DNA of 64,000 nt from Homarus americanus (GCF_018991925.1 NW_024737068.1:12595642-12659641), one strand, 5' to 3'. Numbered from the stretch's first letter, positions 48,937 to 60,310 are shown. Notes: generated from the sequence alone by a model not told the origin. Translations and numbers: made by a program.

Positions 48937-49701
48937 TTCGCTTCTTAAGCGTCTATAGTGCATGGGGGTGGTGTAGGAGTTTCTTATTGGCTATAGCGAA
49001 AGGAATATTATTATTGGGCAAGATTTTTTTGTCTTAGCCCATTAACAATGGGTGGTGCGTCTGGAGCGGAAATTTTAATTTTCGGTACCAGATATGGCTG
49101 AACAGGTGGAAGAGCTGTGCCAACATTGTGATAGAGATTATTTTACGCCAATTGCCGATTTTCATCAGAAAAATAGTGAGGCAATTTCCTTTTTTGTTTT
49201 AGAAAACACAGCGTATTTGTCCAAAGTATAATAGACAGTGTACACTGCATGAAGAACAACACATTTGGCGGTGTCCTCAGTTTTCTTCAGCCGAACAGTA
49301 AGAAACTGAAGAGGTGCAACCCTGGTTAGATTAGGTTACGTTACGTTAGGTCAGATTTCGTTTTGTTTCGTTGGTTGGTTGGTATTTTATTTATTTAACA
49401 GTAGTTCCAGATACCCACTATTTTGTTATGACTATTTGTATATATATAATTTATACCTGTGTTTCTGTTGCGAGATTTATAAATACTATCATTGGCTTCG
49501 TTACAACAGCCTTCACCGTTTTGTGTGTCGGCTAACCAGGCGACTCCAACGTCACAGTGATTGATTTTACAGTGGGCAGTTGTATGCTGTTGACAAGGAA
49601 AATGAAAGGACGATATTGTGGTTTGTGGAGCCACATCTGACTAAACCATTCATGGTGATAGACATTATCTGCGAACCAAACCTGCCCTGCCTAACCTAAC
49701 A

Positions 49702-49745
49702 AAAGAACATAAGAAAATAAGGAGTCTGCAATACGCCGGTTGGTC
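49702..49745 (-). mobile_element. 3' tail of a LINE, minus orientation
   Basis: AAGAACATAAGAAAATAAGG, followed by AGTCTGCAATACGCCGG, is the reverse complement of the kind of 3' UTR seen after the LINE ORF at 54.7 kb (CTGCAGTCTCCTCC, then TTCTTATGTTCCT). A severely 5'-truncated insertion. Confidence 0.6.
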
Positions 49746-49858
49746 TAGCCTAAAAATATGAGATCATTAAGTCTTGTTTGGTTGTACTTTGTTTGGAGTA
49801 ATTTACGGTTTTGTTGACTGAGTCTTGTCAAATTTCACTCACATTGGCTGACGTCCAG

Positions 49859-49946
49859 ACACCTAACTGTGGCTCGAATGTGTGTATGCGAGCCACTTAC
49901 GTACATCATGGATGTGTATCGTGTGTGCATTGTGCATGTGAATCAG
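49859..49946 (+). CDS. candidate cysteine-rich coding exon (VWC-like)
   Basis: Acceptor GACGTCCAG (ending 49858) and donor AATCAG|GTATGT (49947) enclose 88 bp. One frame is open and reads PNCGSNVCMRATYVHHG, then CVSCVHCACESG. Six cysteines in about 29 codons, with a CxxCxxCxC cluster preceded by G, resemble the first half of von Willebrand type C modules found in secreted BMP-binding and matrix proteins. The acceptor has a weak pyrimidine tract, and no neighbouring exon of such a protein was found, so this could be chance. If real, it may be downstream of the noncoding exon at 47.5-47.8 kb. Confidence 0.35.
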
Positions 49947-50089
49947 GTATGTATACTGCGATTAAATATTATAAAACACATGTACTGTACATTAGTTCTT
50001 CCATCTATGTAAAATTTTATGTGTTAACTAGACCCCAAGCACTCATAGACAAAAAATATATGCCAGGTTATATGCAAAATGGGACATAA

Positions 50090-51135
50090 TCTATTTCAGG
50101 CCATGAGCTCTGCAACTGATAGGGAGGTTGACTGATCCCTTTCTTCACGCCGATTCACCATAATTACCGAACTGATTATGCAACTTGCTCATGTTGTTAA
50201 TTGACAGATGACTCGTTCCCACGTCATCGTCCTCCATCAACTGTGACTCGTATTGTCTTGAATGTCATAAGGTCATGATAGTGACAGAACAAGCGATCGG
50301 TAGATGAAGATGTCTTGTATAATGGCAGTGGTGTGAGTATAATGTGATAGATCCCTTAACCTGCCCAATTTAGTGTAACGAGTACCGGTAACTACGCTTT
50401 ATTGAAATTAAATAAGTCTTACCGATAGTCAATCTTTTATGATTATTCCTGTGGTCCTTTCTGTAGATGATTTTTTTATACGGAAACATTCTTCTCATAT
50501 ATTATCTCCTACTGCCACGGTCGACAGGGACGGAGATGTTCCATTGACTTTGAACGTGTAGCTTAAAAACTGTGACTACTGAGGGAGAGAGAGCAGCTGG
50601 CATTAGTGTTTCTGTCATGATCCCACGTAAGCCAAATGTTGAATCTCATTCCTTATGATAAGTCCCTCTGTCAAACTTGCATACAATTTGCAGTGGAAAT
50701 TATATTCTCTTGTTACTTATCGACATCACATGGTGGAGAGGACTTCCCCAGGATTATTCCAAAATTTTACCACTAAAAGCTTTTTTTTTAAATTTAATAT
50801 CGATATAGCAATGTATTTTTCTCCTTGTTCTATTAATAATTGTCTTCGCCTGGAATATAAATTTATTACCACTTGAAACACACAAAGTATATCTTGGTAG
50901 ATTAAGTGGTTATGGGTTGAAAGGTGCCGAATACTACTTTCTTAACCCTTGATACGTGGAATTTTATATAAAGAAGAAGTAACACGGTCAAGTTATGTTA
51001 TTTGAATCTCCTGTCAGTGTTCGGTCTTTTTGACTCGGTACGTCAGCCACAACCCGGCACCGTACCTCCCCTTGAGTTCATCAGTCAATGTATGTCAGTA
51101 TGTATTCATCAGTCTCTACTAAAAGGTGTGTTCTT
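50090..51135. other. no supported gene
   Basis: Unique AT-rich sequence. An open frame at 51002-51244 starts in unique sequence and runs into the repeat that follows. Confidence 0.4.
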
Positions 51136-51255
51136 CAGTCACTATGTTAGGATGTGTTCACTTTACGTTAACATGTGTTCGCCAGTCACTATGTTAGGAT
51201 GTGTTCACTTTACGTTAACATGTGTTCGCCAGTCACTATGTTAGGATGTGTTCAT
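51136..51255. repeat. tandem repeat, unit about 55 bp
   Basis: CAGTCACTATGTTAGGATGTG, shortened here to its core TCACTATGTTAGGATGTG, plus TTCACTTTACGTTAACATGTG-like sequence, is present twice almost identically, with a third partial copy. Confidence 0.85.
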
Positions 51256-51454
51256 GAATCACTACGTCGGGATGCGTTCATCAGTCATTGGACGTCAGCA
51301 TGTGCCAACAGGTCTACTTCAGAGAGACTCGGCATCTGTCATTGTTCAGGTTACTACTGCTGGACACTACTTGCTGCGTCAGGACAGGTGTACTGTAGAT
51401 GTGTTTGGTGGTCAAGTTATCTTGACGTTTGTGGCTTATACCTGTTTTACTCAA

Positions 51455-51720
51455 GGGGTAGGTCTTCGTACTCAAAGGGTAAGTCATCGTATTCAAGGGG
51501 TGGGTCATCGTACTCAAAGGGTAAGTCATCGTATTCAAGGGGTGGGTCATCGTACTCAAAGGGTAAGTCATCGTATTCAAGGGGTGGGTCATCGTACTCA
51601 AAGGGTAAGTCATCGTATTCAAGGGGTGGGTCATCGTACTCATAGGGGTAAGTCGTCTTACTCATGGAGTTACGATATCTAATGGGTTAAGTCTTCGTAC
51701 TCTGGGTGTTGGCATCGTCT
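51455..51720. repeat. 21-bp minisatellite with a 42-bp alternating unit
   Basis: Two 21-bp forms alternate strictly: GTCATCGTACTCAAAGGGTA and GTCATCGTATTCAAGGGGTG (first 20 bases of each). There are about nine copies, then a decayed tail to 51720. It is the cleanest member of the dispersed CTCAAGGGG family. Open frames on both strands are by-products. Confidence 0.95.
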
Positions 51721-52205
51721 TCGTGGGGTTAAGACCGTGACTTTCATGACTCCTACAAGAGTAAATAAAAGTGAGGTCAAATTATACATATCGACACGTG
51801 TCGAGTGGTGACTTTGTTTTCCAAATCTGTGACCTTGTCCTTTAACCTTTAGGGGTTGTCATGGTGAATTAATATGACAAGTACCTATCAACATTGTAAC
51901 ATACATAAACGCGTGGGCTGTATCCATCAAGAACTTCCTCACCCCTCCACTCATGTGAACCCAAATGTGTAAAGATTTTCGGATTCAAGTTACCGCACAA
52001 GGTTATAGGTTAAAAGTGTCATCGGACCTGCACAGAGACTCCGCCATAAATAGATATGCTACGGTAGCTGTCTTATTACCAGTAGCGGAGAGGAAAAAAA
52101 TAGACGTATGATGTTTTGTTTGCTCGGGATCGCTAAGTTGTTATATAAGTAAATACAAGTGTGGGAGGAGTTCCTGGAACATCACTCATGGCAACAGTCA
52201 TAATG

Positions 52206-52359
52206 TACAGTAGCTAAAACAACTATCTGTGCATACTTTGTGGGAAACAATATGAGACCATGGATGATAAATTTTGGTATATGAGGGCTGTCACGAGTCA
52301 CATAAAATTTCGAAGCCTATCGAACCACACCTGCACAGATAGTTGTCTTAGCTACTGTA
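52206..52359. mobile_element. small fold-back element (MITE-like)
   Basis: TACAGTAGCTAAAACAACTA at 52206 onward is inverted at 52332-52359. Arms are 28 bp with one mismatch, and the spacer is about 98 bp. No target duplication is clear. Confidence 0.65.
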
Positions 52360-53654
52360 CGTACGTAGTCGTTTTCTATATATCCTTGTGCCTCGCTGGC
52401 GTGTAGCCCGTCACGGTGTGTCGCCCCTGTCACTGTCTCCCTGGTGTGTCGCCCCCAGCCCAGCCTGTCTCCTCGGCGTGTCCACCATGTTTCGTTGTCC
52501 CTCACTCAGCGGGTTTTCCTCGGCTAAGAGTTTTCATCAACCCAGCATTTCACCAACTCGTGTATTCCTCATCGTAGGCTATCTTAGGCTCTCCAGGCCA
52601 CGAAAACTTTCCCCTAGTGTAGTTTTCTCGGCTCGTCTCACAACTCCTGCAACATCTTTTAAACAACTTCTGTCCAACTTGGGGGTTTCCAATCTGCTTA
52701 CAACTTTCCTAATTTAGGATCCACCGAGATATTTCAGCTGTAACACCCCCTCCTTCACTCCCCCCTTAAACAACACATAGGTCTCCTCAACGACAGGAAG
52801 TCTTTACTCAGGGCGAAGAGGAACATACAGTACATCACCAGACGTCCCTTTGCTACTGACACCTTGTCCCCCACTCTGGCGTCGGCGAGGTCCTTGTGTG
52901 TCTCTCACACATACGAGACTTCCTCAGTATCTCGACGGATTTTTTTAGAAATATTTAATTTTCTTGAGCGAATATTCTCATTACTGCAGACTCTCTAAAG
53001 AACTCTTACGCACTTTCTTGTTAACCATCATAATTAAACTATTAAGGTGCCGGTTGGTGGTGATAGAAAGAGGGAAAGAGATAGAGAGAGGAAGGGAATA
53101 TATCTCGCCTCCATTCATAAGCTCCCCCCTCTCTTGACCTCAGCCTCAAGATCTCCTCCCGTCTGACCTGGCACTATTCACACGCGCCTCTCAGATCTTC
53201 CTCTTCCAATTTTATTTTAATGATGCCTCTCTGAGCATGATTAAGTTCATGTAAGTGCGTCCTGCTTTGTCGTTCCCCCCCTCCACTTACAGCCTTGTCG
53301 CCCCCTCTCCTCCACTTATACAAGGCTGGGCTCACGCAAGGGCTTCCTCAGAGTACCATCCCCGACTAGCGTAAATGAAAACCAGTTCCTTTCCTTTCAC
53401 ATCCTCAACTCTGTGTATACGCTTGTGTGTGTGTGTGTAATAATAATAATTAACGTTTTACTGAAAAACATCAGCAGCCAAAAGGAAGAAAATATACATT
53501 GGGAAGAAATAACTTATTACATACAATGACATGGGAGAGGAGGGGGGTGGGGGGGGGGGCTTTAACAAAAGTTTTTATTGCAAAAAGGAAAGGGAACGTG
53601 AATTAAGAACTAAACATACAAGTTATAATTTACAGTAGACGATTTGTGTGCGAG
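52360..53654. other. GC-richer stretch without a supported gene
   Basis: A 109-codon plus frame at 52388-52717 covers a small GTGTGTCGCCCC-type repeat and lacks any family signal. C-rich patches lie at 53270-53300 and a G run at 53540-53558. Confidence 0.35.
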
Positions 53655-54045
53655 GCCACGTGCTGCAGTAACTCGTCCACAGGTGTTGACATGAAGGACC
53701 TCACGTGATGCTGCAGTAGCTCGTCCACAGGTGTTGACACGAAGCACCTCGCATGGTGCTGCAGTAACTCGTCCACAGGTGTTGACATGAAGCACCTCAC
53801 GTGATGCTGCAGTAGCTCGTCCACAGGTGTTGACACGAAGCACCTCGCATGGTGCTGCAGTAACTCGTCCACAGGTGTTGACATGAAGCACCTCACGTGA
53901 TGCTGCAGTAGCTCGTCCACAGGTGTTGGCATGAAGCACCTCACGTGATGCTGCAGTAGCTCGTCCACAGGTGATGACATGAAGCACCTCACGTGATGCT
54001 GCAGTAGCTCGTCCGCAGGTGTTGACACGAGGGACTCCACATGAC
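53655..54045. repeat. 48-bp minisatellite with alternating variants (96-bp higher order)
   Basis: Each unit contains CTGCAGTARCTCGTCCACAG and GTGTTGACAYGAAGCACCTC. Units with ACATGAAGCACCTCACGTGA alternate with units having ACACGAAGCACCTCGCATGG, so the real period is partly 96 bp. There are eight copies, and PstI cuts every unit. The 48-bp period (16 codons) keeps minus-strand frames open (repeated DELLQHH). There is no evidence of translation. Confidence 0.95.
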
Positions 54046-54252
54046 TTCGTTACAACTCGCAGTGTCATGGAGATACCGTGTGGTGTGGTTTCATACTACC
54101 TCACTCTCTGTCAGGTGGTGTTATGGTACTCAAAGTCAGGTGTAAAGCTGACCCATGGTTGTTCACAGAGTGTACTGATTAACACCAAACTGCCTGGTCA
54201 GAACACAATGGCGGGTTCCTAAGACTAAGAGTATCCTATAACCTCACTGGTA

Positions 54253-54330
54253 GGCAGGGGCGGATCCAGGAATACCAAAAGGGGCGGTCTAAGAAGCTGT
54301 GGTTGGGGAAACATGGCAGGCATAGCAAAC
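54253..54330. repeat. dispersed-repeat fragment (GGGGCGGATCCAGG)
   Basis: AGGGGCGGATCCAGGAATAC followed by AGGGGCGGTC resembles a word seen in many animal interspersed repeats. The element class cannot be given. Confidence 0.3.
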
Positions 54331-54621
54331 CCACCCAGCTGTAAGCCTCCCCCCCACCTAACCCCCCAGAGAAATTTAAATCTGACCAATTTCATGGGTA
54401 TTTTGAGGCCATGTGCACTTGATATTAGGAAATACTGTATTCTGAGATCAATATTATTTACTTTTTACAATACAAAAAATCCCTTAGTACAATACTGCAT
54501 TAAATAAAAAGTATTGGAATTTTCTGACTCTCGGCTTTTACTGTTTAGTGTTGATTTTATCTGCCTAAACACTGTTCAACACTGATTCCACTCCTTTCCG
54601 AAAAGAAATTGTCACCTTTGG

Positions 54622-54782
54622 CGGGATTTTGCTTTCATCATTAACTCGAATACACTGGATAGCTTCAAACATAGGTTGGATGGATATATGAGCAATAGGG
54701 GTTGGGTGTAATGGGACTGCCCAGTATGGGCCAATAGGCCCGCTGCAGTCTCCTCCATTCTTATGTTCCTATGTATAGACCA
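54622..54782 (+). mobile_element. 3' end of a LINE: last codons and 3' UTR
   Basis: NTLDSFKHRLDGYMSNRGWV then TAA is the typical end of a CR1-like LINE polymerase ORF (S-x-x-F-K-x-x-L-D-x-Y). It is followed by a short 3' UTR, GGCCAATAGGCCCGCTGCAG, and the tail TTCTTATGTTCCTATGT. A truncated copy. Confidence 0.75.
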
Positions 54783-55075
54783 ACAGCCTGGCTTTGGTAA
54801 TTGCCAGAGCAGTGGCAAATAAGTCTTGACCTTTCGGTGGTCAGGACACAGGTGTGTGTGAGCCGCGTTTGTGTACGTGCATGTGCGTGTGTGATAGCTG
54901 TGTATGTATGTATGTATGTGTGAGCCATTTGTTAGTTTATCAAAAACAGTGAAAATCTCAGTCCATCCTCAGCAACATTGGTACTCGGGACTCCTCCGTC
55001 TCACTCACTCAACGTCAACAATAATATCAAGTTAATGAACTAACCGCAATGGAAACGTGGACAGGATAAATTTCT

Positions 55076-55220
55076 ATAAAATCGCACAGGAAAAGGGGAA
55101 ACAATGGAGCACCTTAGCTTTCGTCTTTATTCAAGACATCAACAGTTGCCTCTGAAGATGTCTTGAATAACGACTAAAGCTAAGGTGCTCCATTGTTTCC
55201 CATTTCCTGTGTGATTTTAT
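55076..55220. mobile_element. fold-back pair of retroelement termini (about 65-bp arms)
   Basis: The left arm (55076-55140) and right arm (55157-55220) are near-perfect inverses: ATAAAATCGCACAGGAAAAG against its complement, then GGAGCACCTTAGCTTTCGTC. The 16-bp centre is AACAGTTGCCTCTGAA. The word CTCTGAAGATGTC with AAAGACGAAAGC resembles the terminal repeats of Penelope-like retroelements. The structure could be two head-to-head termini or a MITE. Confidence 0.65.
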
Positions 55221-55461
55221 CGATATACACCCTGTATACAGTACATATCATAAGAAGCACGAAAGTCGCCTTTTTTATCACGTGTACAACATTTGTCACT
55301 GTCAATAAACCTATCTTTGGCTCGCTCGTTTTGGTCGTCTTTTAAATTTAACTCGTGAAATATTGTCTCCATAAATTAGGTGTCGTCTTGTCGTTCAGAT
55401 AAGAGTTTTGGAAATTTGAAGCAGTTACATTTCTCCCGTTTTTTTCCTTCTGTCCCTCCAG

Positions 55462-55519
55462 ATCTGACCTTTACTGATTGTGTTTAATATATCAGATAAA
55501 AATACGTTTTTGTAGACAG
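55462..55519 (+). other. candidate noncoding or poison exon, 58 bp
   Basis: An excellent pyrimidine-rich acceptor (CCTTCTGTCCCTCCAG) and consensus donor (GACAG|GTAAGT) bracket 58 bp. All three frames contain stops. If used, it is a UTR, lncRNA or nonsense-mediated-decay exon. Chance is possible. Confidence 0.35.
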
Positions 55520-57789
55520 GTAAGTACAATTGCCGTACATGTTTATATAATACAGTACAGGTATAGTAATCCCCGTGTAAAGATAATATTATAGAGATGG
55601 AACCTCAAGATATAAATACAGTATAAACTTACCAAATACTGTACTGTAGTTTCTACGGAGAGATAGTGAGTTATAATATTTCCACGCTAAGCTGGTTCAT
55701 AGAAAATTCAAATTAAATGTGTTCACAACTGGTAAGCAGACCTGTTATTATCTAAATTAATGTTGAATATCTGGACTATCAAAATGCAAATGATTTTAAG
55801 GCATTAGCACTTCAGAGAGGATGTAAGAAATTTTTTAATATTTATCATAAATGATCGATATAAATACGCGCTTGTACAAGTACACTCACAATCTGGGGCA
55901 AAGACTATATAAGAAAGACGGGAGAGCGTTTACCTTAATCGAGGAAAAAAAATTGAGCCACTGAGCTCCAATCAACGCCATCTGTTGGCAACGCGGTTAA
56001 CTAAAAGCTCGGGCGCGTGAGGGTAGCTTGTCCATGTTTCCATGGTAACCAGCGGAGTGAGCTGATTATATTACCTTGACGTCTTTGCTTTGACGTTCTT
56101 AATGTGTACACATGCATACACAGTGACACACATACAGTGTCATACAGTAAATTCTATATGATCAATGATATTTAGCAACGTGAAACACAAGCTCAGGGTG
56201 ATCTGTTTTTGTACGTGTACATACGGCACACGGGTGATGGTGACGCCCACTCATGGTTAAATGTCCCGGTAGTCGTGTGAACCAACAGACGACATACAGA
56301 CTACCCGCGCCTTACCACTAACGCCATCTGTTGATCCCACGGCCAACTATATGCTATGTGGCTTACGCGGTTTTTGCCTTGCTTTCCCTTCTTTCTTACA
56401 TAGTCTTTGGTATAGGTTTTGGTATACCTAATGTTTCTAGTAGACATTAGTTAGTGTGACTAATGACCCAAAAATCACTAGCGTCATGTTACCTATGAAC
56501 CGTTAAGATGTCACACGAATGTAAAAAAATTCACTTGGGTTCGGGAAGTAAATGTCTCCTCAGCTCAGGTAAATATCTTTAGTATTCACCTTAATGGATC
56601 ACAATTTACGTGACTATCTATCTATTTCTTTTCTACCAGTATGTATGTATGTATGTATATTATGTATGTGTGGTGTAATGGTCTGTGTTTCTCTCTAAAC
56701 TAAACTACGTCATTAGCGCCAAGAGATGTAGATAACCATTAATATTGTTTTAAAAGGTTTATCATAATACTGATGACAAGGCGAGTATCATCCTCAACTC
56801 TTAACGCCGCTGGTGAACTGTGTTTGAGACCACAGTGTGTTAGTTATTCTCGTATACCTATTGAAGTTTACCTTAAGGAGGCAGAACAAAAATGGTGAAT
56901 TAGGTCAGGGGTGAATTTCAATTATTGTGGTTGACGATGGAGGGATTAAAACACGCACACAGTTGGTGATGGTGGGGGGGGGGTGGGTGGGATTCTGTGT
57001 TGAATATAGATACTGATTTACACATCACTCAGCTCTTGATAAATATTGTAAGCCAGTCTTGATTAACTCACTCACTCACTCATTCTGTCTCTTAACTCAC
57101 TGTCACACTCTCTTACCCTCACTCACACAGTCTCAGTCACTCACTCTCTGTCAATCACTCACTATTTCACACTCACTCACTTCCTTGTTTCCCCGAGAGA
57201 ATTTTCCGCCCGGCTCACAGTGACACGGGAACTTTTCCAGCGCCTGCTTGTGTGTTTAAGTAAGTCTAGTACAGTACCTAGATTTACTTTCGTCAACGCT
57301 GATAGCCCCACAGCCGCTATATGGTAACCCCTAAGTCTCTCCCAGATAATGAGTCTGTACACTGGTGGATGAAGCCTTATTTCTTCACCCATCTCTTCCA
57401 CCTCTTCCTCAAGCTACAAACATTAACGAGATAATGGATGACTCTCCTGGACCTAGATTCCCAAACGCTCTTAAACCAAATGTCTCACTTAAGAGATATA
57501 TGATCATATGTGTCTCACTTCAACTACGAATAGATGGATGGATTTCTCAAAAGCTCGTGGGTTTAATTTTTTCACCCCTAAACTGGTTCACTTTTAACCT
57601 AAGGCATCAAAGGTTAAATTCTCATAAGAGGTTCGTCGGTGATGTCTCGTTTAATACATATGATGAATACAGAGTCAGACAAATGGAGTCGTAATTACCA
57701 AGGTTGAACTTTTGTCCTTCTGGTTATGAGAGTAAAATAAACACTCGATGCTGTTGTAGTCTGGGTTAGTTCTACTACTCCTCTTCCTT
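55520..57789. other. no supported gene
   Basis: AACGCCATCTGTTG occurs twice (55975 and 56320) in similar surroundings, suggesting two copies of a dispersed element. (TATG)n is at 56638-56660, and CACTCACT-rich words lie at 57065-57180. Confidence 0.4.
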
Positions 57790-58200
57790 CTTCTTCTCTT
57801 GCTTCCTATAATAACTCCTCTTCCTTCCTTCCTACCTTCCTCCATCTTTGTTTCTATCCCTCTTCTCTCCTTCTCTCCGTCGTCCTTATCACTTCTCCTT
57901 GTCCTCCTCTCTCTTCTCCTCAGCTTCCTCTCTCTTCTCCTCGTCTTCTTCTCTTCCTCCTTCTGCCCTCCTTGTTTTCTCCTTCTGCCACCTCCTCCCT
58001 CCTCCTTCCACCTCCTCCCTCCTTCCACCTCCTCCCTCCTTCTTCCACCTCCTCCCTCCTTCTTTCACCTCGTCTCTCCTTCTTTCACCTCCTCTCTCCT
58101 TCTTTCCTTCTCTTTCCCTTCTCCCCCTACACCCCTCCTCTTTCTCCTCGTACCCGCTTCCTCTTCGTCCTTCACTCCTCCTCGTACCCCCTCTCCCCGC
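57790..58200. repeat. pyrimidine-only block (CTCCTCCTTC words)
   Basis: About 400 bp of nearly pure C/T, with TTCCACCTCCTCCCTCCTTC repeated five to six times. Long Ser/Leu/Pro-rich plus frames and Glu/Arg/Lys-rich minus frames are compositional. Confidence 0.9.
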
Positions 58201-58264
58201 CTCCACACACCGACGTCTTTAGGGGAGACTCAAGTGACGTATCAGCCGCCATAGAAAGATTTGA

Positions 58265-59205
58265 ATGATGTTTGTACGACGATACGATGTTGTATGATGG
58301 CGTGTGGTGACGTTGATGGCGGGTGGTGGCGTGTAGTGGCGTTAATGGTGTTTGATGGCGTGTAGTGGCGTTAATGGTGTTTGATGGCGTGTAGTGGCGT
58401 TAATGGTGTTTGTGGCGTTAATGGTGTTTGTGGCGTTGATGGTGTTTGGTGGCGTTGATGGCGTGTTGTGGCGTTAATGGTGTTTGTTGGAGTTGATGGC
58501 GTGTAGTGGCGCTGATGGTGTTTGATGGCGTTTAGTGGCATTGATGGCGTACAGTGACGATGGCGTATAGTGACGTTGATAGTGTTTAATGGCGCGTTAG
58601 TGTCGTTAATGCCATTTAGTGGCGTTGATGGCGTGTAGTGACGTTGGTGATGTATGGTGACGTTGATGGCTTGTAGTGGCGTTGATGGCGTGTAGTGTCG
58701 TTGATGCCGTGTAGTTTCGTTGGTGATGTATGGTGACGTTGATGGCTTGTAGTGACGTTGGTGATGTATGGTGACATTGATGTCGTGTAGTGTCGTTGAT
58801 GTCGTGTAGTGTCGTTGATGTTGTGTAGTGTCGTTGATGTCGTGTAGTGTCGTTGGTGATGTATGGTGACGTTGATGTCGTGTAGTGTCGTTAATGCCAT
58901 TTAGTGGCGTTGATGGCGTGTAGTGCCATTTAGTGGCGTTGATGGCGTGTAGTGACGTTGGTGATGTATGGTGACGTTGATGGCTTGTAGTGGCGTTGAT
59001 GGCGTGTAGTGTCGTTGATGCCGTGTAGTTTCGTTGGTGATGTATGGTGACGTTGATGGCTTGTAGTGACGTTGGTGATGTATGGTGACATTGATGTCGT
59101 GTAGTGTCGTTGATGTCGTGTAGTGTCGTTGATGTTGTGTAGTGTCGTTGATGTCGTGTAGTGTCGTTGGTGATGTATGGTGACGTTGATGTCGTGTAGT
59201 GGTGT
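58265..59205. repeat. 19-bp minisatellite with a recent 313-bp duplication
   Basis: Units of the type GATGTCGTGTAGTGTCGTT (19 bp) fill 900 bp. As 19 is not a multiple of three, each frame cycles through the same 19-residue peptide and stays open on the minus strand (287 codons, Thr/His-rich), which is an artefact. The stretch from about 58604 to 58890 is repeated at 58916-59203 with an offset of 313 bp and almost no differences. Confidence 0.95.
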
Positions 59206-59745
59206 TGACGGTGAATGCCCAGATGCTGGTACAATGAATTCCAGTTCCACGCAGTTAACTACAGAGTTGATGTTCCACTTTCTGCTCGTGTTTCATTGTT
59301 CATCCGTTAGCGTTAGTCCTGTGCAGTACATATTCATTCTGATTTGTCGTTTTGTTTTGTATTCCACTGGTTTTTGTTGCATGTGTTTGGTCATACATTA
59401 ACTATTTATTTATTTTTTTGCAGTTCTTCCAAGAGTTCTTATTTTTTTTCCTGATTGAATGAGGCTGTCGGGGATTGAGAATAGATTGAAAAGGAATGGA
59501 AGTTTTCATAATTAATAATAATAATACAATTTTTGATAATGATAATGGATGTTTAGCTCTCTGATCTCTGTTTATTGTCAGTATTTTACGCAGTGTGAGA
59601 TCAGTGTAATATTTTTAATGGTGTTTTACATTGAAGTCCATCATAAAATAGACTGTGTGTGGATGAACTGTACTGTATTCATTACTAAAACACGAAAACA
59701 AGGTGTGGCTGGCCAGAGGAGCGAGGGAACGTTTCTTTCACTTAG
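59206..59745. other. no supported gene
   Basis: Unique AT-rich sequence with a short AATAATAAT tract at 59512. Confidence 0.4.
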
Positions 59746-60000
59746 AAGGATGGAAGGAATCAAGCAGAAAATCAATGTAGGAAGAAAAAGGAAAAGGAAC
59801 GATGATAAGGAAGGAAAGAAGATAAAGAGGAGAGATAGAAGGGTAGAAAGGAAATACAGAGTTACGAAAGGAAAAGGAAAGGAAGAAGGGGGAGGGTATG
59901 GAAGGAGGGAGGGAGGAGGGTAGGAAAGAAGTAGGTAATGAAGGAAGGAAAGGGAGAAGGAAAAGATGAGGGAGGGATGGAAGGAAAGAAAGAAGAACAT
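59746..60000. repeat. purine-only block
   Basis: GGAAGGAAAG words on the plus strand. It mirrors the pyrimidine blocks upstream, with opposite strand bias. Confidence 0.8.
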
Positions 60001-60309
60001 CATATATAGAGCTGACTGGTGCAGCTAAACAGTCTTGCTAGGTGGTGCGTCGGAGTTTTAGGAGACACAGACGAGGCGTCATAGAATTTAATAAAACCTA
60101 TTACTGGCGGTGCAGCGCGACCCTGCAACATTGCAAGCATTCCTGCGAATTTACCAGTTAGTCTCACTTGTGATTACCCTCAGCTGTCTTGTTGAAGCAG
60201 TAGGGATAGAAGCAACAATTTCGCCTCACTCGTTAGATATTATAAAGTCATTGGTGTTGCAACCTTACTGCCATAACATAACGATATCGCAATGCATAAG
60301 GTAGAGGAT

Positions 60310-60310
<1 letters not shown>

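Noticed and set aside
49093..49215. MAEQVEELCQHCDRDYF frame with a CxxC
   Set aside because: Runs into stops, with no usable donor. One CxxC is not enough for a zinc-finger call.
52388..52717. 109-codon plus frame
   Set aside because: GC-richer patch with small internal repeats and no motif or splice support.
53610..54068. 152- and 136-codon minus-strand frames
   Set aside because: Products of a 48-bp repeat (multiple of three). No flanking coding sequence.
57177..57401. 74-codon minus-strand frame
   Set aside because: No motif. The overlapping plus frame is equally open, so coding status cannot be argued.
58371..59234. 287-codon minus-strand open frame, Thr/His-rich
   Set aside because: It lies wholly in the 19-bp minisatellite. 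All frames cycle through the same peptide, so length is guaranteed by the repeat.
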